DNA of 64,000 bases from the NCBI RefSeq assembly GCF_016756595.1, contig NZ_AP023257.1, positions 4,790,001 through 4,854,000 on the forward strand, given 5' to 3'. Shown here one piece after another: positions 36,985-47,857 of the stretch; the stretch's first letter is position 1; the number at the start of each line of letters is the position of its first letter. This DNA comes from Mesorhizobium sp. L-2-11 (lineage in GTDB: Bacteria; Pseudomonadota; Alphaproteobacteria; Rhizobiales; Rhizobiaceae). The position numbers and the translations under genes are program-made. The notes under the pieces are model-generated. The model had not been told where the DNA came from, ran no database searches, and saw only the letters and a list, made by a program, of their open reading frames with translations.

Positions 36985-37989
36985 CTAGTTCAGTGCGGCC
37001 GTGGGCCTGACAGCACCGACCTTGGCGCCGATCCGGCTTTTGACGGGCGGATGTGCCTGTTCGATCAGTTTCGCCGCCAGCGCCTTTTCGTCACGCAGGA
37101 GCCTGGCGATGCATGCGGCGACCATGACTTCCGCCGCGCGGCCGGCGCCATCGTCGCATTTCAGCGCAATGCCAAGGCCTAGCTCGGGAAGTGCCGCGCA
37201 ATAGACGCCTTCGGCTCCTCCCTTCACAAAAATCCGCCCGGGTGCGGTCTCCATCAGCGCAACATCAGCCCGGCCCGTGCCGGCGACCAGAAAGGGCTCA
37301 GCCATGCAGGCGGAAATGAGCCGCTTTGCGGCCTTGGCGCGAATGGGTTCAAAGCCGATACCTGTGGCCATGCGGGCAAAGCCGAGCGCGAAGCTGCGCA
37401 GCGGCACGGCATAGGTCGGGATCGAGCAGCCGTCGGTGCCGCAATGATCGACATCATGGGCAGCACCGGTCACCGCTTGCATTGCATCGCGCACCATCTC
37501 CTGCGAGGCATGGCCTGATTTCACATAGCCGCGATGGGCGACGCCGGCGTGGACGCAGGTGCAGAGGAAGCCCGCATGCTTGCCAGAACAATTGTTGTGC
37601 AGCGCGTTTGGCAAATTGCCGGTGCTGGCCAGCGCAACGGTCGCGTCATGGCTCGACGGCCAATGCGCGCCGCATTCCAGCGCCGCCAGGTCCAGCCCGG
37701 CCTTGGCCAGCATCGCCCGCGCCAGTTCGACATGCGCCGCCTCGCCGGAATGTGAAGCGCAGGCCAGCGCCAGTTCGCGGTCGCCGAAACCGTACGCATC
37801 GGCCGCGCCGCTTTCGACCAGCGGCAGAGCCTGGATCGCCTTGACCGCCGAGCGCGGAAACACCGGGCGAGCCGTATCGCCGATTTCCAGGAACGGCTTG
37901 CCATCGGCATCGAAAACCGCAATGGCGCCACGATGCGCGCTCTCGACCACGGCGCCGCGCAAAACTTCGACCAGAACCGGATTTGTCAT
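36985..37989 (-). CDS. ansA: L-asparaginase II, Rhizobium etli type
   Basis: 334 residues. It hydrolyses asparagine to aspartate and ammonia. Unlike enterobacterial enzymes this class (PF06089) uses a Ser-Lys arrangement with zinc-binding Cys; Ser47/Lys50 in RSAVKAIQ, Cys134/Lys137 in NNCSGKHAGF, and Cys188 in CGTDGCS match, with an offset of one, the residues known from the R. etli enzyme. It stands alone next to a large palindromic repeat. Confidence 0.9.
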   Translation of the reverse strand: MTNPVLVEVLRGAVVESAHRGAIAVFDADGKPFLEIGDTARPVFPRSAVKAIQALPLVESGAADAYGFGDRELALACASHSGEAAHVELARAMLAKAGLDLAALECGAHWPSSHDATVALASTGNLPNALHNNCSGKHAGFLCTCVHAGVAHRGYVKSGHASQEMVRDAMQAVTGAAHDVDHCGTDGCSIPTYAVPLRSFALGFARMATGIGFEPIRAKAAKRLISACMAEPFLVAGTGRADVALMETAPGRIFVKGGAEGVYCAALPELGLGIALKCDDGAGRAAEVMVAACIARLLRDEKALAAKLIEQAHPPVKSRIGAKVGAVRPTAALN

Positions 37990-38003
37990 GATTTCCCCGC
38001 TAA

Positions 38004-38102
38004 CGCATGACCTCGAAAATCGAATCCGATTTTCGAGGTCATGCGTAAAATCAAAGTGTTACAGCGTCCTTTGCGCGCCCGGAAGGGCGCGCGACGCTGT
38101 AA
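38004..38102. repeat. Two-part palindromic dispersed repeat (best-preserved copy)
   Basis: A perfect 19-bp inverted repeat, CGCATGACCTCGAAAATCG with 4-nt loop AATC (38004-38045), is followed by a second hairpin: outer arms TTACAGCGTC/GACGCTGTAA (38059-38068, 38093-38102) and inner arms GCGCGCCC/GGGCGCGC. The same order recurs, decayed, at 20293-20394, and parts recur at 5484 and 44331. Confidence 0.85.
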
Positions 38103-38114
38103 TGCGGGCCGCTT

Positions 38115-39281
38115 TTATCTGATCCGATCGAGAATGGAAACGTAGTTGGCGACCGCGGCACCGCCCATATTGAAGATGCCGCCGAGCTTGGCGCCCGGCA
38201 CCTGGATGCCGCCGGCCTCGCCGACGAGCTGCATGGCGCTCAGCACATGCATAGAAACGCCGGTGGCGCCGATTGGATGACCCTTGGCCTTCAGCCCGCC
38301 TGACGGATTGACCGGCAGCCGGCCGTCCTTCGCCGTCTCGCCGTCCAGCGCCAGTTTTGCGCCCTCGCCCGGTCTCGCCAGGCCCATCGCCTCATATTCG
38401 ATCAGTTCGGCGATCGTGAAGCAGTCATGCGTCTCGACGAAGGACAGATCGTCGAGGGTCACACCGGCCTTGTTCAGCGCCTGGTTCCAGGCCTGCTCGC
38501 AACCCTCGAATGCCAGGATGTCACGCTTCGACATCGGCAGGAAATCCTGCACATGCTCGTTGGCGCGGAAAGCGACGGCACGGCGCATCTTCAATGCCGT
38601 CGCGGTGTCGGCGAGCACGAGGGCGGCGGCGCCGTCCGAGACCAGCGAGCAGTCGGTGCGCTTCAGGGGACCGGCGACGAAGGGGTTCTTCTCGCTCTCG
38701 TGCCGGCAGAACTCATAGCCGAAATCCTTGCGCATCTGCGCGTAGGGATTGTCGACGCCGTTCCTGTGGTTCTTGGCGGCGATCATCGCCAGCGCGTCCG
38801 ACTGGTCGCCATAGCGTTGGAAGTAGGCTTGCGCGATCTGGCCGAAAACGCCGGCGAAGCCTGCCGGCGTGTCGCCCTCCTCGGGCAGATACGAGGCCTT
38901 GAGAAGATTCCTGCCGATTTCCGGACCTGATGTCGTCGTCATCTGCTCGGCGCCGACCACCAGCACGATGCGCGCCGCATTGGCGTCGATGGCGCGGATG
39001 CCTTGCCTGACCGCCGCCGAGCCGGTAGCGCAGGCGTTCTCGACGCGCGTCGCCGGCTTGAAGCGCAGCCGGTCGTCGGCCTGCAGGACCAGGCTTGCGG
39101 TGAAATCCTGTGCGGAAAAGCCGGCATTGAAGTGGCCGAGCACGATCTCGTCGACCTCGTCCGGACCGATGCCGGCATGATCGAGCGCCTCGCTGGCCAC
39201 CTTGGTGATCAGGCCCTCCAGCGTCTCGCCTTCGAGCTTGCCGAAGCGCGAATGCGCCCAGCCGACGATGCATGCGGTCAT
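38115..39281 (-). CDS. Thiolase-family acetyl-CoA acyltransferase
   Basis: 388 residues from the ATG at 39281, preceded by GGAGGAA; the ATG at 39293 lies at that ribosome site. The catalytic Cys is in RVENACATGSAAV, the His in FVETHDCFTIAELIEYE, and the second active-site element in NPSGGLKAKGHPIGATGVSM. It resembles the SCP-x-like thiolases, which often act on branched or unusual acyl-CoAs, more than the classical FadA/PhaA. Substrate unknown. No partner DUF35 or OB-fold gene is adjacent. Confidence 0.87.
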   Translation of the reverse strand: MTACIVGWAHSRFGKLEGETLEGLITKVASEALDHAGIGPDEVDEIVLGHFNAGFSAQDFTASLVLQADDRLRFKPATRVENACATGSAAVRQGIRAIDANAARIVLVVGAEQMTTTSGPEIGRNLLKASYLPEEGDTPAGFAGVFGQIAQAYFQRYGDQSDALAMIAAKNHRNGVDNPYAQMRKDFGYEFCRHESEKNPFVAGPLKRTDCSLVSDGAAALVLADTATALKMRRAVAFRANEHVQDFLPMSKRDILAFEGCEQAWNQALNKAGVTLDDLSFVETHDCFTIAELIEYEAMGLARPGEGAKLALDGETAKDGRLPVNPSGGLKAKGHPIGATGVSMHVLSAMQLVGEAGGIQVPGAKLGGIFNMGGAAVANYVSILDRIR

Positions 39282-39450
39282 GATTTCCTCCATCCTGCGG
39301 GCCGGGCTACGCGATGTCGCGGCGCGCTATCGACATTGTTCAAGAATGAACCGTTCCAGCGTCTTCGTGAAGGGGCCAGCACCACACAATCGCTTGATCT
39401 CGTTATCTGGTCACGGCGGCTGACTTTTGCCACCAAATCGCGTCGGATTT

Positions 39451-39472
39451 TTATTGATTGATCCGTCAATAA
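39451..39472 (+). promoter_or_regulatory. BetI operator upstream of betI
   Basis: Perfect inverted repeat TTATTGA-8-TCAATAA with a second nested TTGA/TCAA pair, 34 nt before betI. Its shape agrees with the choline-sensing BetI operators known upstream of bet genes. Choline would release BetI and induce the operon. Confidence 0.75.
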
Positions 39473-39505
39473 AAAATAATCTTGCCGCAACGGACCGGAG
39501 CAAAG

Positions 39506-40096
39506 ATGCCGAAAATCGGAATGGAGCCGCTGCGCCGCAGGGCGCTCATCGACGCGACGATCTCGGCGATCGGCGAGCGCGGTTCGCTTGATGTGACGAT
39601 GTCGGAAATCGCCGGGCGCGCCGGCGTGTCCTCGGCGCTCGCCCATCACTATTTCGGCGCCAAGGACGAACTTTTGCTGGCGACGATGCGGCATATCCTG
39701 GCCGAGCTGACCGCCGACATGCGACGCGCGCTTCGATCGGCCAGCACGGCACGCCAGCGCGTTTCGGCCGTGGTCGCGGTCAATTTCTCCGACGCTCAGT
39801 TCCAGCCGGAAACGATAGCCGCCTGGCTCGCCTTCTATGTCGAGGCGCAGAAATCGCCAGCGCTGCGCCGACTGCTCAAGGTCTATGCGCGCCGCCTGCA
39901 TTCCAATCTGTTGAGCGGGCTGACCGGCATCCTGCCGCGAAGCGAAGCCGACCGCGTCGCCGAGGCGACAGCGGCGCTGATCGACGGCCTCTACATCAGG
40001 CGCGCGCTGAAGGACGGCGTGCCCAATGCCGCGACCGCGATCGCGCTGATCGAGGACTATCTCGAAACGAAACTCAGCCGGCGGAGCGCGCAGTGA
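39506..40096 (+). CDS. betI: BetI, choline-responsive TetR-family repressor
   Basis: 196 residues from the ATG at 39506, where GGAG is well placed and the family start [19 protein letters not shown] falls. The TetR helix-turn-helix is [22 protein letters not shown]; the remainder ([38 protein letters not shown]) is the choline-binding domain. It represses its own operon through the palindrome just upstream. Overlaps betC by 4 nt. Confidence 0.95.
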   Translation: MPKIGMEPLRRRALIDATISAIGERGSLDVTMSEIAGRAGVSSALAHHYFGAKDELLLATMRHILAELTADMRRALRSASTARQRVSAVVAVNFSDAQFQPETIAAWLAFYVEAQKSPALRRLLKVYARRLHSNLLSGLTGILPRSEADRVAEATAALIDGLYIRRALKDGVPNAATAIALIEDYLETKLSRRSAQ

Positions 40097-41622
40097 CGTC
40101 CAAGCGACCGAATTTCCTGATCGTCATGGTCGATCAGCTCAATGGCACATTGTTCCCGGATGGGCCGGCGGACTTCCTGCATGCGCCGCATCTGAAGGCA
40201 CTGGCGGCTCGTTCGGCACGCTTCAACAACAACTACACCGCCTCGCCGCTCTGCGCGCCTGGCCGGGCCGCGTTCATGAGCGGCCAGTTGCCTTCGCGCA
40301 CCGAGGTCTATGACAATGCCGCCGAATTTGCCTCTTCGATTCCGACCTATGCGCACCATCTGCGCGCCGCCGGCTACCACACCTGCCTGTCCGGCAAGAT
40401 GCATTTCGTCGGGCCGGATCAGTTGCATGGCTTCGAGGAACGGCTGACCACCGACATCTATCCGGCCGATTTCGGCTGGACGCCGGATTATCGCAAGCCC
40501 GGCGAGCGGATCGACTGGTGGTATCACAATCTCGGCTCGGTAGCCGGCGCCGGCGTCGCCGAGATCACCAACCAGATGGAATATGACGACGAAGTCGCTT
40601 TTCACGCGGTGCAGAAGCTTTATGATTTCGCCCGCGTCTCGGACGATGCCGCGCGCCGGCCGTGGTGCCTGACCGTCTCCTTCACCCATCCGCACGACCC
40701 CTATGTCGCCCGGCGGCGCTATTGGGATCTCTACGAGAACTGCCCGGCGCTCGAGCCGGAAGTGGGCTTCGTCCCCTACGACGAACAGGATCCGCATTCG
40801 CAGCGGCTTTACCGCGCCAGCGACTATGACAGTTTCGACATCACCGGCGAGCAGATCCGCCGCGCGCGGCGCGGCTATTTCGCCAGCATCTCCTATCTCG
40901 ACGACAAGGTCGGCGAATTGCTGTCGGTGCTCGAGCGCACGCGGATGCTCGACGACACGATCATCCTGTTCTGCTCGGATCACGGCGACATGCTCGGCGA
41001 GCGCGGCCTTTGGTTCAAGATGTGCTTCTTCGAAGGCTCGGCGCGGGTGCCGCTGATGATCGCCGGAAAAGACATTTCGACCATCCTGATCGATGCACCG
41101 GTCTCCAATCTCGACGTCGCGCCGACGCTTTGCCACCTCGCCGGCATCGACATGAGCGCGATTGCGCCATGGACCGACGGGCAGTCGCTGCTGCCGCTGC
41201 TCGACGGCAAGGAACGCACCGCACCGGTGCTGATGGAGTATGCGGCCGAAGGCTCCAACGCGCCGGTGGTGGCGATCCGCAAGGGCCGTTACAAATTCAT
41301 CCATTGCGAGATCGATCCGCCGCAACTGTTTGATCTTGAATCGGATCCGCGGGAATTGACCAACCTCGCCGCCGACCCGGCGCACGCGGCTTTGGTGGCT
41401 TCTTTCACCGACAAGGTCCGGGCGCGCTGGGACATGGCTGCCTTCGATGCCGCCGTACGCGCCAGCCAGGCGCGCCGCTGGGTGGTCTATCCGGCGCTGC
41501 GCAACGGCACGCATTACCCCTGGGAATTCCAGCCGCTGCAGAAGGCCTCGGAGCGTTACATGCGCAACCACATGAACCTCGACCTGCTCGAAGAGCAGAA
41601 GCGCTTTCCGCGAGGCGAATGA
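40093..41622 (+). CDS. betC: Choline-sulfatase
   Basis: 509 residues, GTG start overlapping betI. It releases choline from choline-O-sulfate, feeding glycine betaine synthesis. Cys54 in [19 protein letters not shown] is the site that becomes formylglycine, at the same number as in Sinorhizobium BetC. Metal-binding VMVDQLNG and [13 protein letters not shown] are present, and the C-terminal segment after 440 is the choline-sulfatase-specific extension. Coupled by ATGATG overlap to the next gene. Confidence 0.95.
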   Translation: MTSKRPNFLIVMVDQLNGTLFPDGPADFLHAPHLKALAARSARFNNNYTASPLCAPGRAAFMSGQLPSRTEVYDNAAEFASSIPTYAHHLRAAGYHTCLSGKMHFVGPDQLHGFEERLTTDIYPADFGWTPDYRKPGERIDWWYHNLGSVAGAGVAEITNQMEYDDEVAFHAVQKLYDFARVSDDAARRPWCLTVSFTHPHDPYVARRRYWDLYENCPALEPEVGFVPYDEQDPHSQRLYRASDYDSFDITGEQIRRARRGYFASISYLDDKVGELLSVLERTRMLDDTIILFCSDHGDMLGERGLWFKMCFFEGSARVPLMIAGKDISTILIDAPVSNLDVAPTLCHLAGIDMSAIAPWTDGQSLLPLLDGKERTAPVLMEYAAEGSNAPVVAIRKGRYKFIHCEIDPPQLFDLESDPRELTNLAADPAHAALVASFTDKVRARWDMAAFDAAVRASQARRWVVYPALRNGTHYPWEFQPLQKASERYMRNHMNLDLLEEQKRFPRGE

Positions 41623-42626
41623 TGACAACCCTTGTCCCCTCCCTCGATCACCTCAAACAGGCCTATGCCGTCACCGCCAAGGCGACGCAGATCACGCCGC
41701 TGCTGGAGTCGGCGGCCCTGGCCAGGGAGACCGGCGCCGCGCGCGTCTTCGTCAAGCCGGAGTCGCTGCAATGGGCTGGTTCCTTCAAGGTGCGCGGCGC
41801 CTATTGGCGGCTGAAGCGGCTTCCGTCCGATGAAGCCCGGAAGGGCGTTGTCGCCTATTCCTCCGGCAATTTCGCGCAAGGGCTGGCCGCCGCCGGCCAG
41901 GCGCTGGGCATTCCGGTGACCATCGTCATGCCGATCGACGCGCCGGCCGCCAAGCGCGACGCAACGACCGGCTATGGCGCGCGCGTGGTGCTGACCGACC
42001 ATGGCGAGCGCGCGCGTGAGGAGGTTGCCGCGGCCGCGGCGCGCGAGATCGCCGAGACCGAGGGGCTGGCGCTGCTGCATCCGTTCGACGACCCCGAGAT
42101 CGTCGCCGGCCAGGCTGGTGTCGGGCTGGAGGCACTCGAGCAACTCGATGCCAGGGATGCCAGTGTCGATCTGCTGTTCTGTTCAGTCGGCGGCGGCGGG
42201 CTGATCGGCGGCGTTTCGCTGGCTTTCCACTACCTGTCGCCGGCGACCGAGATCATTGCCGTCGAGCCGGAAGGTTTCAACGGCATGGGCGCGTCGCTGG
42301 CGCTTGGCGTCATCGAAACCATGCCGATCGGGCCGAAAACGATATGCGACGGGCTGATGGCGCGCAGGCCCGGCGACGCGCCATTCGCGGCGGTCAGGAC
42401 CGCGGGCGTTCGCGGCATCACCGTCGACGATCAATCGGTGCGCGGCGCGATGCGCATCGCCTTCGAACGGTTGAAGCTGGTGCTGGAACCGTCGGGCGCT
42501 GCATCACTGGCGGCGCTGCTCGGCTGCAAGATCGATGTGAGCGGCAAGACCGTGCTCGTGGTGGCAACCGGCGGCAATGTCTCGCTCACCGATTTCATGA
42601 CGCATATGAACGATGGGCGCATATGA
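41619..42626 (+). CDS. PLP-dependent serine/threonine dehydratase-like enzyme
   Basis: 335 residues. Fold type II PLP enzyme: PLP lysine in SLQWAGSFKVRGA, SSGNFAQGLAAAG and the glycine-rich phosphate loop SVGGGGLIGG. Members deaminate Ser or Thr, or racemise hydroxy-amino acids. It lies between betC and betA, overlapping betC and 3 nt before betA, so it is part of the choline operon. Removal of serine formed when glycine betaine is demethylated is a possible reason, but this is inference. Confidence 0.85.
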   Translation: MMTTLVPSLDHLKQAYAVTAKATQITPLLESAALARETGAARVFVKPESLQWAGSFKVRGAYWRLKRLPSDEARKGVVAYSSGNFAQGLAAAGQALGIPVTIVMPIDAPAAKRDATTGYGARVVLTDHGERAREEVAAAAAREIAETEGLALLHPFDDPEIVAGQAGVGLEALEQLDARDASVDLLFCSVGGGGLIGGVSLAFHYLSPATEIIAVEPEGFNGMGASLALGVIETMPIGPKTICDGLMARRPGDAPFAAVRTAGVRGITVDDQSVRGAMRIAFERLKLVLEPSGAASLAALLGCKIDVSGKTVLVVATGGNVSLTDFMTHMNDGRI

Positions 42627-42629
42627 ACC

Positions 42630-44282
42630 ATGCTTGAAGCGGATTTCGTCATCATCGGTGCCGGCTCGGCCGGCTCGGCCCTCGCCTACCGGCTGTCTGA
42701 GGATGGCAAATATTCGGTGATCGTCATCGAATTTGGCGGCAGCGACATCGGGCCGCTGATCCAGATGCCGTCGGCGCTGTCGATCCCGCTCAATATGAGC
42801 CTCTACGACTGGGGCTTTGCCAGCGAGCCGGAGCCGCATCTCGGCGGCCGCGTGCTGGCGACGCCGCGCGGCAAGGTCATCGGCGGCTCGTCCTCGATCA
42901 ACGGCATGGTCTATGTCCGCGGCCACGCCCGCGATTTCGACCATTGGGCCGAACAGGGCGCGGCTGGCTGGGGGTTTGCCGACGTGCTCCCCTACTTCAA
43001 GCGCATGGAGGACGCCAATGGCGGCGAGAATGGCTGGCGCGGCCACGGCGGCCCGCTGACCGTGCAGCGCGGATCAAGGACCAATCCACTCTACGGCGCC
43101 TTCGTCGAGGCAGGCCGTCAGGCCGGCTTCGAGCTGACCGACGACTACAACGGCGCGAAGCAGGAAGGCTTTGGGCCGATGGAGCAGACCATTCGCGGCG
43201 GCCGCCGCTGGTCGGCGGCGAGCGCCTATCTCAGGCCGGCGCTCAGGCGGAAAAATGTTAGCCTGATCAAGGGTTTCGCCCGACGGGTGATCATCGAGAA
43301 TCAACGCGCCGCCGGTGTCGAGATCGAAGTGCGCAGACGGATTCAGGTGATCAGGGCGCGACGTGAAGTGATCGTTGCCGCCTCCTCGATCAATTCGCCC
43401 AAGATCCTGATGCTGTCCGGCATCGGCCCGGCCGAACATCTGAAGGAGCATGGCATTCCGGTGATCGCCGACCGGCCCGGCGTCGGCCGCAACCTGCAGG
43501 ACCATATGGAGCTCTATATCCAGCAGGAATCGACACAGCCGATCACGCTGAATTCGGTGCTGAACCCGTTCTCCAAGGCGCTGATCGGCGCGCAATGGCT
43601 GTTCTTCAAGTCGGGCCTCGGCGCAACCAACCATTTCGAGGCGGCCGCCTTCGTGCGTTCGCGCGCCGGCATCGACTATCCCGACATCCAGTATCATTTC
43701 ATCCCGGCGGCGGTCCGCTATGACGGCAGGGCGGCGGCGAAGGCACATGGTTTCCAGGCGCATGTCGGGCCGATGCGATCGAAGTCGCGCGGCTCCGTCA
43801 CGCTGCGCTCGCCGGATCCCAGGTCGAAGCCGGTAATCCGCTTCAACTACATGTCGCATCCGGACGACTGGATCGAGTTCCGCCACTGCATCCGGCTGAC
43901 GCGCGAGATCTTCGGCCAGTCGGCGTTCGACCCTTATCGCGGCAAGGAAATCTCGCCGGGCGCGCAGGTGCAGTCGGACGACGATCTCGACGCCTTCATC
44001 AGGGATCACGCCGAAAGCGCCTATCATCCTTGCGGCACCTGCAAGATGGGCCGCAAGGATGATCCGATGAGCGTCGTCGATCCGCAATGCCGTGTCATCG
44101 GCGTCGACGGGCTGCGGATCGCCGATTCCTCGATCTTCCCGCGCGTCACCAACGGCAATCTGAACGCGCCGTCGATCATGACCGGCGAAAAGGCCGCCGA
44201 CCACATTCTCGGCCGCACGCCGCTGGCGCCGTCCAACCAGGAACCATGGATCAATCCGCGCTGGCAGGTGTCGGATCGATAG
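42630..44282 (+). CDS. betA: Choline dehydrogenase
   Basis: 550 residues. GMC flavoprotein oxidising choline to betaine aldehyde. The FAD-binding [23 protein letters not shown] signature [19 protein letters not shown] and [20 protein letters not shown] are clear; the C-terminal HPCGTCKMG and [20 protein letters not shown] contain the active-site His and Asn. Full length for the family. Followed by a palindromic repeat before betB. Confidence 0.94.
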   Translation: MLEADFVIIGAGSAGSALAYRLSEDGKYSVIVIEFGGSDIGPLIQMPSALSIPLNMSLYDWGFASEPEPHLGGRVLATPRGKVIGGSSSINGMVYVRGHARDFDHWAEQGAAGWGFADVLPYFKRMEDANGGENGWRGHGGPLTVQRGSRTNPLYGAFVEAGRQAGFELTDDYNGAKQEGFGPMEQTIRGGRRWSAASAYLRPALRRKNVSLIKGFARRVIIENQRAAGVEIEVRRRIQVIRARREVIVAASSINSPKILMLSGIGPAEHLKEHGIPVIADRPGVGRNLQDHMELYIQQESTQPITLNSVLNPFSKALIGAQWLFFKSGLGATNHFEAAAFVRSRAGIDYPDIQYHFIPAAVRYDGRAAAKAHGFQAHVGPMRSKSRGSVTLRSPDPRSKPVIRFNYMSHPDDWIEFRHCIRLTREIFGQSAFDPYRGKEISPGAQVQSDDDLDAFIRDHAESAYHPCGTCKMGRKDDPMSVVDPQCRVIGVDGLRIADSSIFPRVTNGNLNAPSIMTGEKAADHILGRTPLAPSNQEPWINPRWQVSDR

Positions 44283-44330
44283 AGCAACGTGCGTCCATTT
44301 CGGAAGCGCTCTATCGCTTTTTTAGTCCTC

Positions 44331-44374
44331 GCATCGTGCTTTCCGAAAATCGATTCCGATTTTCGGGCCGATGC
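44331..44374. repeat. Palindromic repeat between betA and betB
   Basis: Arms CCGAAAATCG/CGATTTTCGG around ATTC (44343-44366), with outer GCATCG/CGATGC. The core matches the arm of the element at 38004-38045. Lying inside the operon, it may modulate betB message level or stability. Confidence 0.7.
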
Positions 44375-44439
44375 GATAAGCCATGCACCGGTGGTGTCCG
44401 CCCGCCGGTCCCGGCGAAAGACAGTTTGGAGAAGCTCCC

Positions 44440-45903
44440 ATGCGCGCCCAGCCCAAGGCATCGCACTATGTCAACGGCCGCTACATCGACGATGAGCAAG
44501 GTGCGCCGCTGCCGGTCATCTATCCGGCGACCGGCGAGACCATCGCGATGCTGCGTTCGGCGACGCCGAACGTGCTGGAACTGGCGATCGAAGCAGCGCG
44601 TGCAGCACAACCGGCCTGGGCGCGGCTGAAGCCGGTCGAGCGCGGCCGCATCCTGCGCCGCGCCGCCGACATATTGCGCGCGCGCAACGCCGACCTGGCG
44701 CGCATCGAGACGCTGGATACCGGCAAGGCGATCCAGGAGACGCTGGTGGCGGATGCGCCGTCGGCAGCCGACTGCCTCGAATATTTCGGCGGCGTGGTCG
44801 CAGCCTTTAATGGCGAGTCCGTCGATCTCGGCGGCCCCTTTGCCTATACAAGGCGCGAGGCGCTGGGCGTCTGCGTCGGCATCGGCGCCTGGAACTACCC
44901 GATCCAGATCGCCGGCTGGAAATCGGCGCCGGCACTCGCCATGGGCAACGCCATGGTGTTCAAGCCGTCGGAGAATACGCCGCTGTCGGCGCTGGCGCTG
45001 GCCGAAATCTACACCGAGGCCGGCCTCCCCGACGGGCTGTTCAACGTCGTGCAAGGCTATGGCGATGTCGGCGCCGCCCTCGTCGGCCACGATGTCGTGG
45101 CCAAGGTCTCGGTAACCGGCTCGGTGCCGACCGGCCGCAAGGTGCTGTCGCTCGCCGGCTCGAAGATGAAGCATGCCACCATGGAGCTTGGCGGCAAGTC
45201 GCCGCTGATCGTCTTCGACGATGCCGACCTCGAAAACGCCATCGGCGGCGCCATGCTCGGCAATTTCTATTCGACCGGCCAGATCTGCTCCAACGGCACG
45301 CGGGTGTTCGTTCAAAAGGGCATCCACGACCGTTTCGTCGAACGGCTGGTCGAGCGGACCAAAAAAATCCGTATCGGCGATCCGCTCGACCAGGAAACGC
45401 AGATGGGACCTTTGGTCTCCAAGGCCCAGCACGAAAAGGTCATCCTCTATATCGAGGCCGGCAAGCAGGATGGCGCTGTCCTCGCCTGCGGCGGCAATGT
45501 GCCTTCGCTGCAAGGTTTCCAGGGCGGTTTCTTCATCGAGCCGACTGTCTTCACCCATGTCACCGACACCATGCGCATCGCGCGCGAGGAGATTTTCGGG
45601 CCTGTCATGAGCGTGCTGAAATTCGACGGCGAGGACGAGGTGATCGACCGCGCCAACGATACCGAATTCGGCCTTGCCGCCGGCGTGTTCACGCGCGACC
45701 TGCCGCGCGCCCACCGCGTCATCGCCGAGCTGCAGGCCGGCACCTGCTGGATCAACGCCTACAACCTGACGCCCGTCGAAATTCCCTTCGGCGGCTTCAA
45801 GCAATCCGGCATCGGACGAGAAAACTCGCTTGCTGCGTTGGCACTCTATTCGCAGTTGAAGTCGGTCTATGTCGAGACCGGCGACGTCGCGAGCCCCTAT
45901 TGA
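44440..45903 (+). CDS. betB: Betaine aldehyde dehydrogenase
   Basis: 487 residues from the ATG at 44440, preceded by GGAG. It oxidises betaine aldehyde to glycine betaine with NAD(P)+. The catalytic residues are Glu249 in ELGGKSP and Cys283 in [14 protein letters not shown]; the N-terminus [20 protein letters not shown] is typical of BetB. It completes the betI-betC-dehydratase-betA-betB cluster, separated from betA by about 160 nt holding a palindrome. Confidence 0.95.
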   Translation: MRAQPKASHYVNGRYIDDEQGAPLPVIYPATGETIAMLRSATPNVLELAIEAARAAQPAWARLKPVERGRILRRAADILRARNADLARIETLDTGKAIQETLVADAPSAADCLEYFGGVVAAFNGESVDLGGPFAYTRREALGVCVGIGAWNYPIQIAGWKSAPALAMGNAMVFKPSENTPLSALALAEIYTEAGLPDGLFNVVQGYGDVGAALVGHDVVAKVSVTGSVPTGRKVLSLAGSKMKHATMELGGKSPLIVFDDADLENAIGGAMLGNFYSTGQICSNGTRVFVQKGIHDRFVERLVERTKKIRIGDPLDQETQMGPLVSKAQHEKVILYIEAGKQDGAVLACGGNVPSLQGFQGGFFIEPTVFTHVTDTMRIAREEIFGPVMSVLKFDGEDEVIDRANDTEFGLAAGVFTRDLPRAHRVIAELQAGTCWINAYNLTPVEIPFGGFKQSGIGRENSLAALALYSQLKSVYVETGDVASPY

Positions 45904-45931
45904 GGCTCATCGGCGCCGCCGTCCGGAGACT

Positions 45932-47452
45932 TTAGAACGTCTGGTTGTAGGCGCCGACCTCAGGGCTGCGGCGCAGCACTGCATCGACGGCTTCGAACAT
46001 CTGCCGGCGCCGCTCCGGCGACACCGGGCTCTCCACCACGACGACAAGCTCCGGCTTGTTCGATGACGCCCGCACCAGGCCCCAGGTGCCGTCCTCGGCA
46101 ACGACGCGAACGCCATTGACGGTGATCAGCTCGGCGATCTTCTGGCCGGCGAAGATGGCGCCGTCATGCTTCATGGCCTGAAAGTCGGAAACGACCCGCT
46201 CGACCACGCCATATTTCAGTTCGTCGGCGCAGTGCGGCGACATGGTCGGCGTGCCGAAGGTCAGCGGCAGGTCGCGATAGAGATCGGCCATGCTGCTTTT
46301 GGGGCTGCGGTCCAGCATCTCGCAGATGGCGATGGCTGTGATCAGACCATCATCATAGCCACGCCCGATCGGCGGGTTGAAGAAGAAATGACCGGATTTC
46401 TCGAAACCGGCGATGGCGCCAAGCTCGGCCACGCGCCGTTTTATGTAGGAGTGGCCGGTCTTCCAATAATCGGTGACAGCGCCATCGGCGCGCAGGGCGG
46501 CGTCGGTGTTGAACAATCCGGTCGACTTGACGTCGACGACGAAGGTCGAGCCGGGATGGAGACGGGAAATATCCCGCGCGAGCATGACGCCGACCTTGTC
46601 GGCGAAGATCTCGTTGCCTTCGTTGTCGACCACGCCGCAGCGGTCGCCATCGCCGTCGAAGCCGAGCCCGACATCGGCGCCTGTTTCCAGCACCTTGTCG
46701 CGGATCGCGTGCAGCATCTTCATGTCTTCGGGATTGGGATTGTAGTTCGGAAACCTATGATCGAGCTCGACATCGAGCGGGGTCACCTCGCAGCCGATCC
46801 GCTCCAGCGCTTCAGGTGCAAAGGCGCCGGCGGTGCCGTTGCCGCAGGCGGCGACCACCTTGAGCTTTCTCGATATGCGTTTGTCGCGGGTCAGGTCGTC
46901 CAGATAGGTCTTGCGGAAATCCGCAACGAAGTCATAGGAGCCGCCGCCGACAAGGTCGAAGTCGCCGGCAAGCACGATCGCCTTCAATGCGCTCATTTCC
47001 TCCGGACCGAAGGTCAAGGGGCGCGCCGCCCCCATCTTGACGCCGCTCCAGCCATTCTCGTTGTGCGAAGCGGTGACCATGGCGACGGACGGCGTGTCGA
47101 GCGCGAACTGGGCGAAATAGGCCATCGGCGACAGCGCCAGCCCGATATCCCTAACCCGCGCGCCGGCGGCCATCAGCCCGGAAACCAGCGCCAGCTTGAT
47201 CGCCAGCGAATAGGAACGGAAATCATGCCCGGTCACGATGTCCGGCCCGGCGCCCAAACGCCGGATCAGCGTGCCGAGCCCCATGCCGAGCGCCTGGACA
47301 CCGATCAGGTTGAGCTCCGGCGGCTCGGCAGAGCCCGGATGGCCGAACCACCAGCGCGCATCATACTCACGAAAGCCGGACGCCTTGATCAGCGCCGAGG
47401 TTTCAAACTCGAAAGTGTTGGGAAGGGCTTCGCTAACAATCTTCAGGGACAA
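45932..47452 (-). CDS. Phosphomannomutase/phosphoglucomutase
   Basis: 506 residues. Alpha-D-phosphohexomutase: phosphoserine loop in VTASHNENGWSGVKMG, magnesium loop GFDGDGDRCG, sugar-binding GFEKSGHFFF and phosphate-binding RASSNKPELVV. It interconverts 1- and 6-phosphates of mannose or glucose for nucleotide-sugar and surface polysaccharide synthesis. Which sugar dominates cannot be read from sequence. Single gene. Confidence 0.9.
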   Translation of the reverse strand: MSLKIVSEALPNTFEFETSALIKASGFREYDARWWFGHPGSAEPPELNLIGVQALGMGLGTLIRRLGAGPDIVTGHDFRSYSLAIKLALVSGLMAAGARVRDIGLALSPMAYFAQFALDTPSVAMVTASHNENGWSGVKMGAARPLTFGPEEMSALKAIVLAGDFDLVGGGSYDFVADFRKTYLDDLTRDKRISRKLKVVAACGNGTAGAFAPEALERIGCEVTPLDVELDHRFPNYNPNPEDMKMLHAIRDKVLETGADVGLGFDGDGDRCGVVDNEGNEIFADKVGVMLARDISRLHPGSTFVVDVKSTGLFNTDAALRADGAVTDYWKTGHSYIKRRVAELGAIAGFEKSGHFFFNPPIGRGYDDGLITAIAICEMLDRSPKSSMADLYRDLPLTFGTPTMSPHCADELKYGVVERVVSDFQAMKHDGAIFAGQKIAELITVNGVRVVAEDGTWGLVRASSNKPELVVVVESPVSPERRRQMFEAVDAVLRRSPEVGAYNQTF

Positions 47453-47655
47453 GACAGCAACTCCAAACGGCTGGATTCAGACTGGTTTCAACGCAGGTGG
47501 CCACGCCTATAGCACGAGCCGTTAAGCGGTGTTTATCCCGCAGGGAACTGAAACCTGTATGACGTTAAGGCGAAACGGCAAGAAATGCGACAGAAGCGCT
47601 GCCATTGGCGCTTGCAGGAACGAAGTACGGCGGCTATAAGCCCGCGGTCTGGTCA

Positions 47656-47732
47656 CGGAGTGTAGCGCAGCCTGGTAGCGCACATCGTTCGGGACGATGG
47701 GGTCGCAGGTTCAAATCCTGCCACTCCGACCA
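47656..47732 (+). tRNA. tRNA-Pro (anticodon CGG)
   Basis: Cloverleaf of 77 nt: acceptor CGGAGTG/CACTCCG, D-arm GCGCAGCCTGGTAGCGC, anticodon stem CATCG/CGATG with loop TTCGGGA, T-arm CAGGTTCAAATCCTG and encoded CCA. No integrase or attachment repeat was noticed beside it. Confidence 0.97.
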
Positions 47733-47857
47733 GAAAAAACAAGCACTTAGCATTTCCCGAAAATCACCTCCCGCCCGAAACCCCGCCCGAAACTCACTGG
47801 CAAGCCCAATCTTTTGCGCGGATTTCGGGCGTGACCTCCATGCCGTATCGGCCGCGG

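Noticed and set aside
47733..47857. Possible integration site beside tRNA-Pro
   Set aside because: No integrase gene and no repeat of the tRNA 3' end were found in the window.
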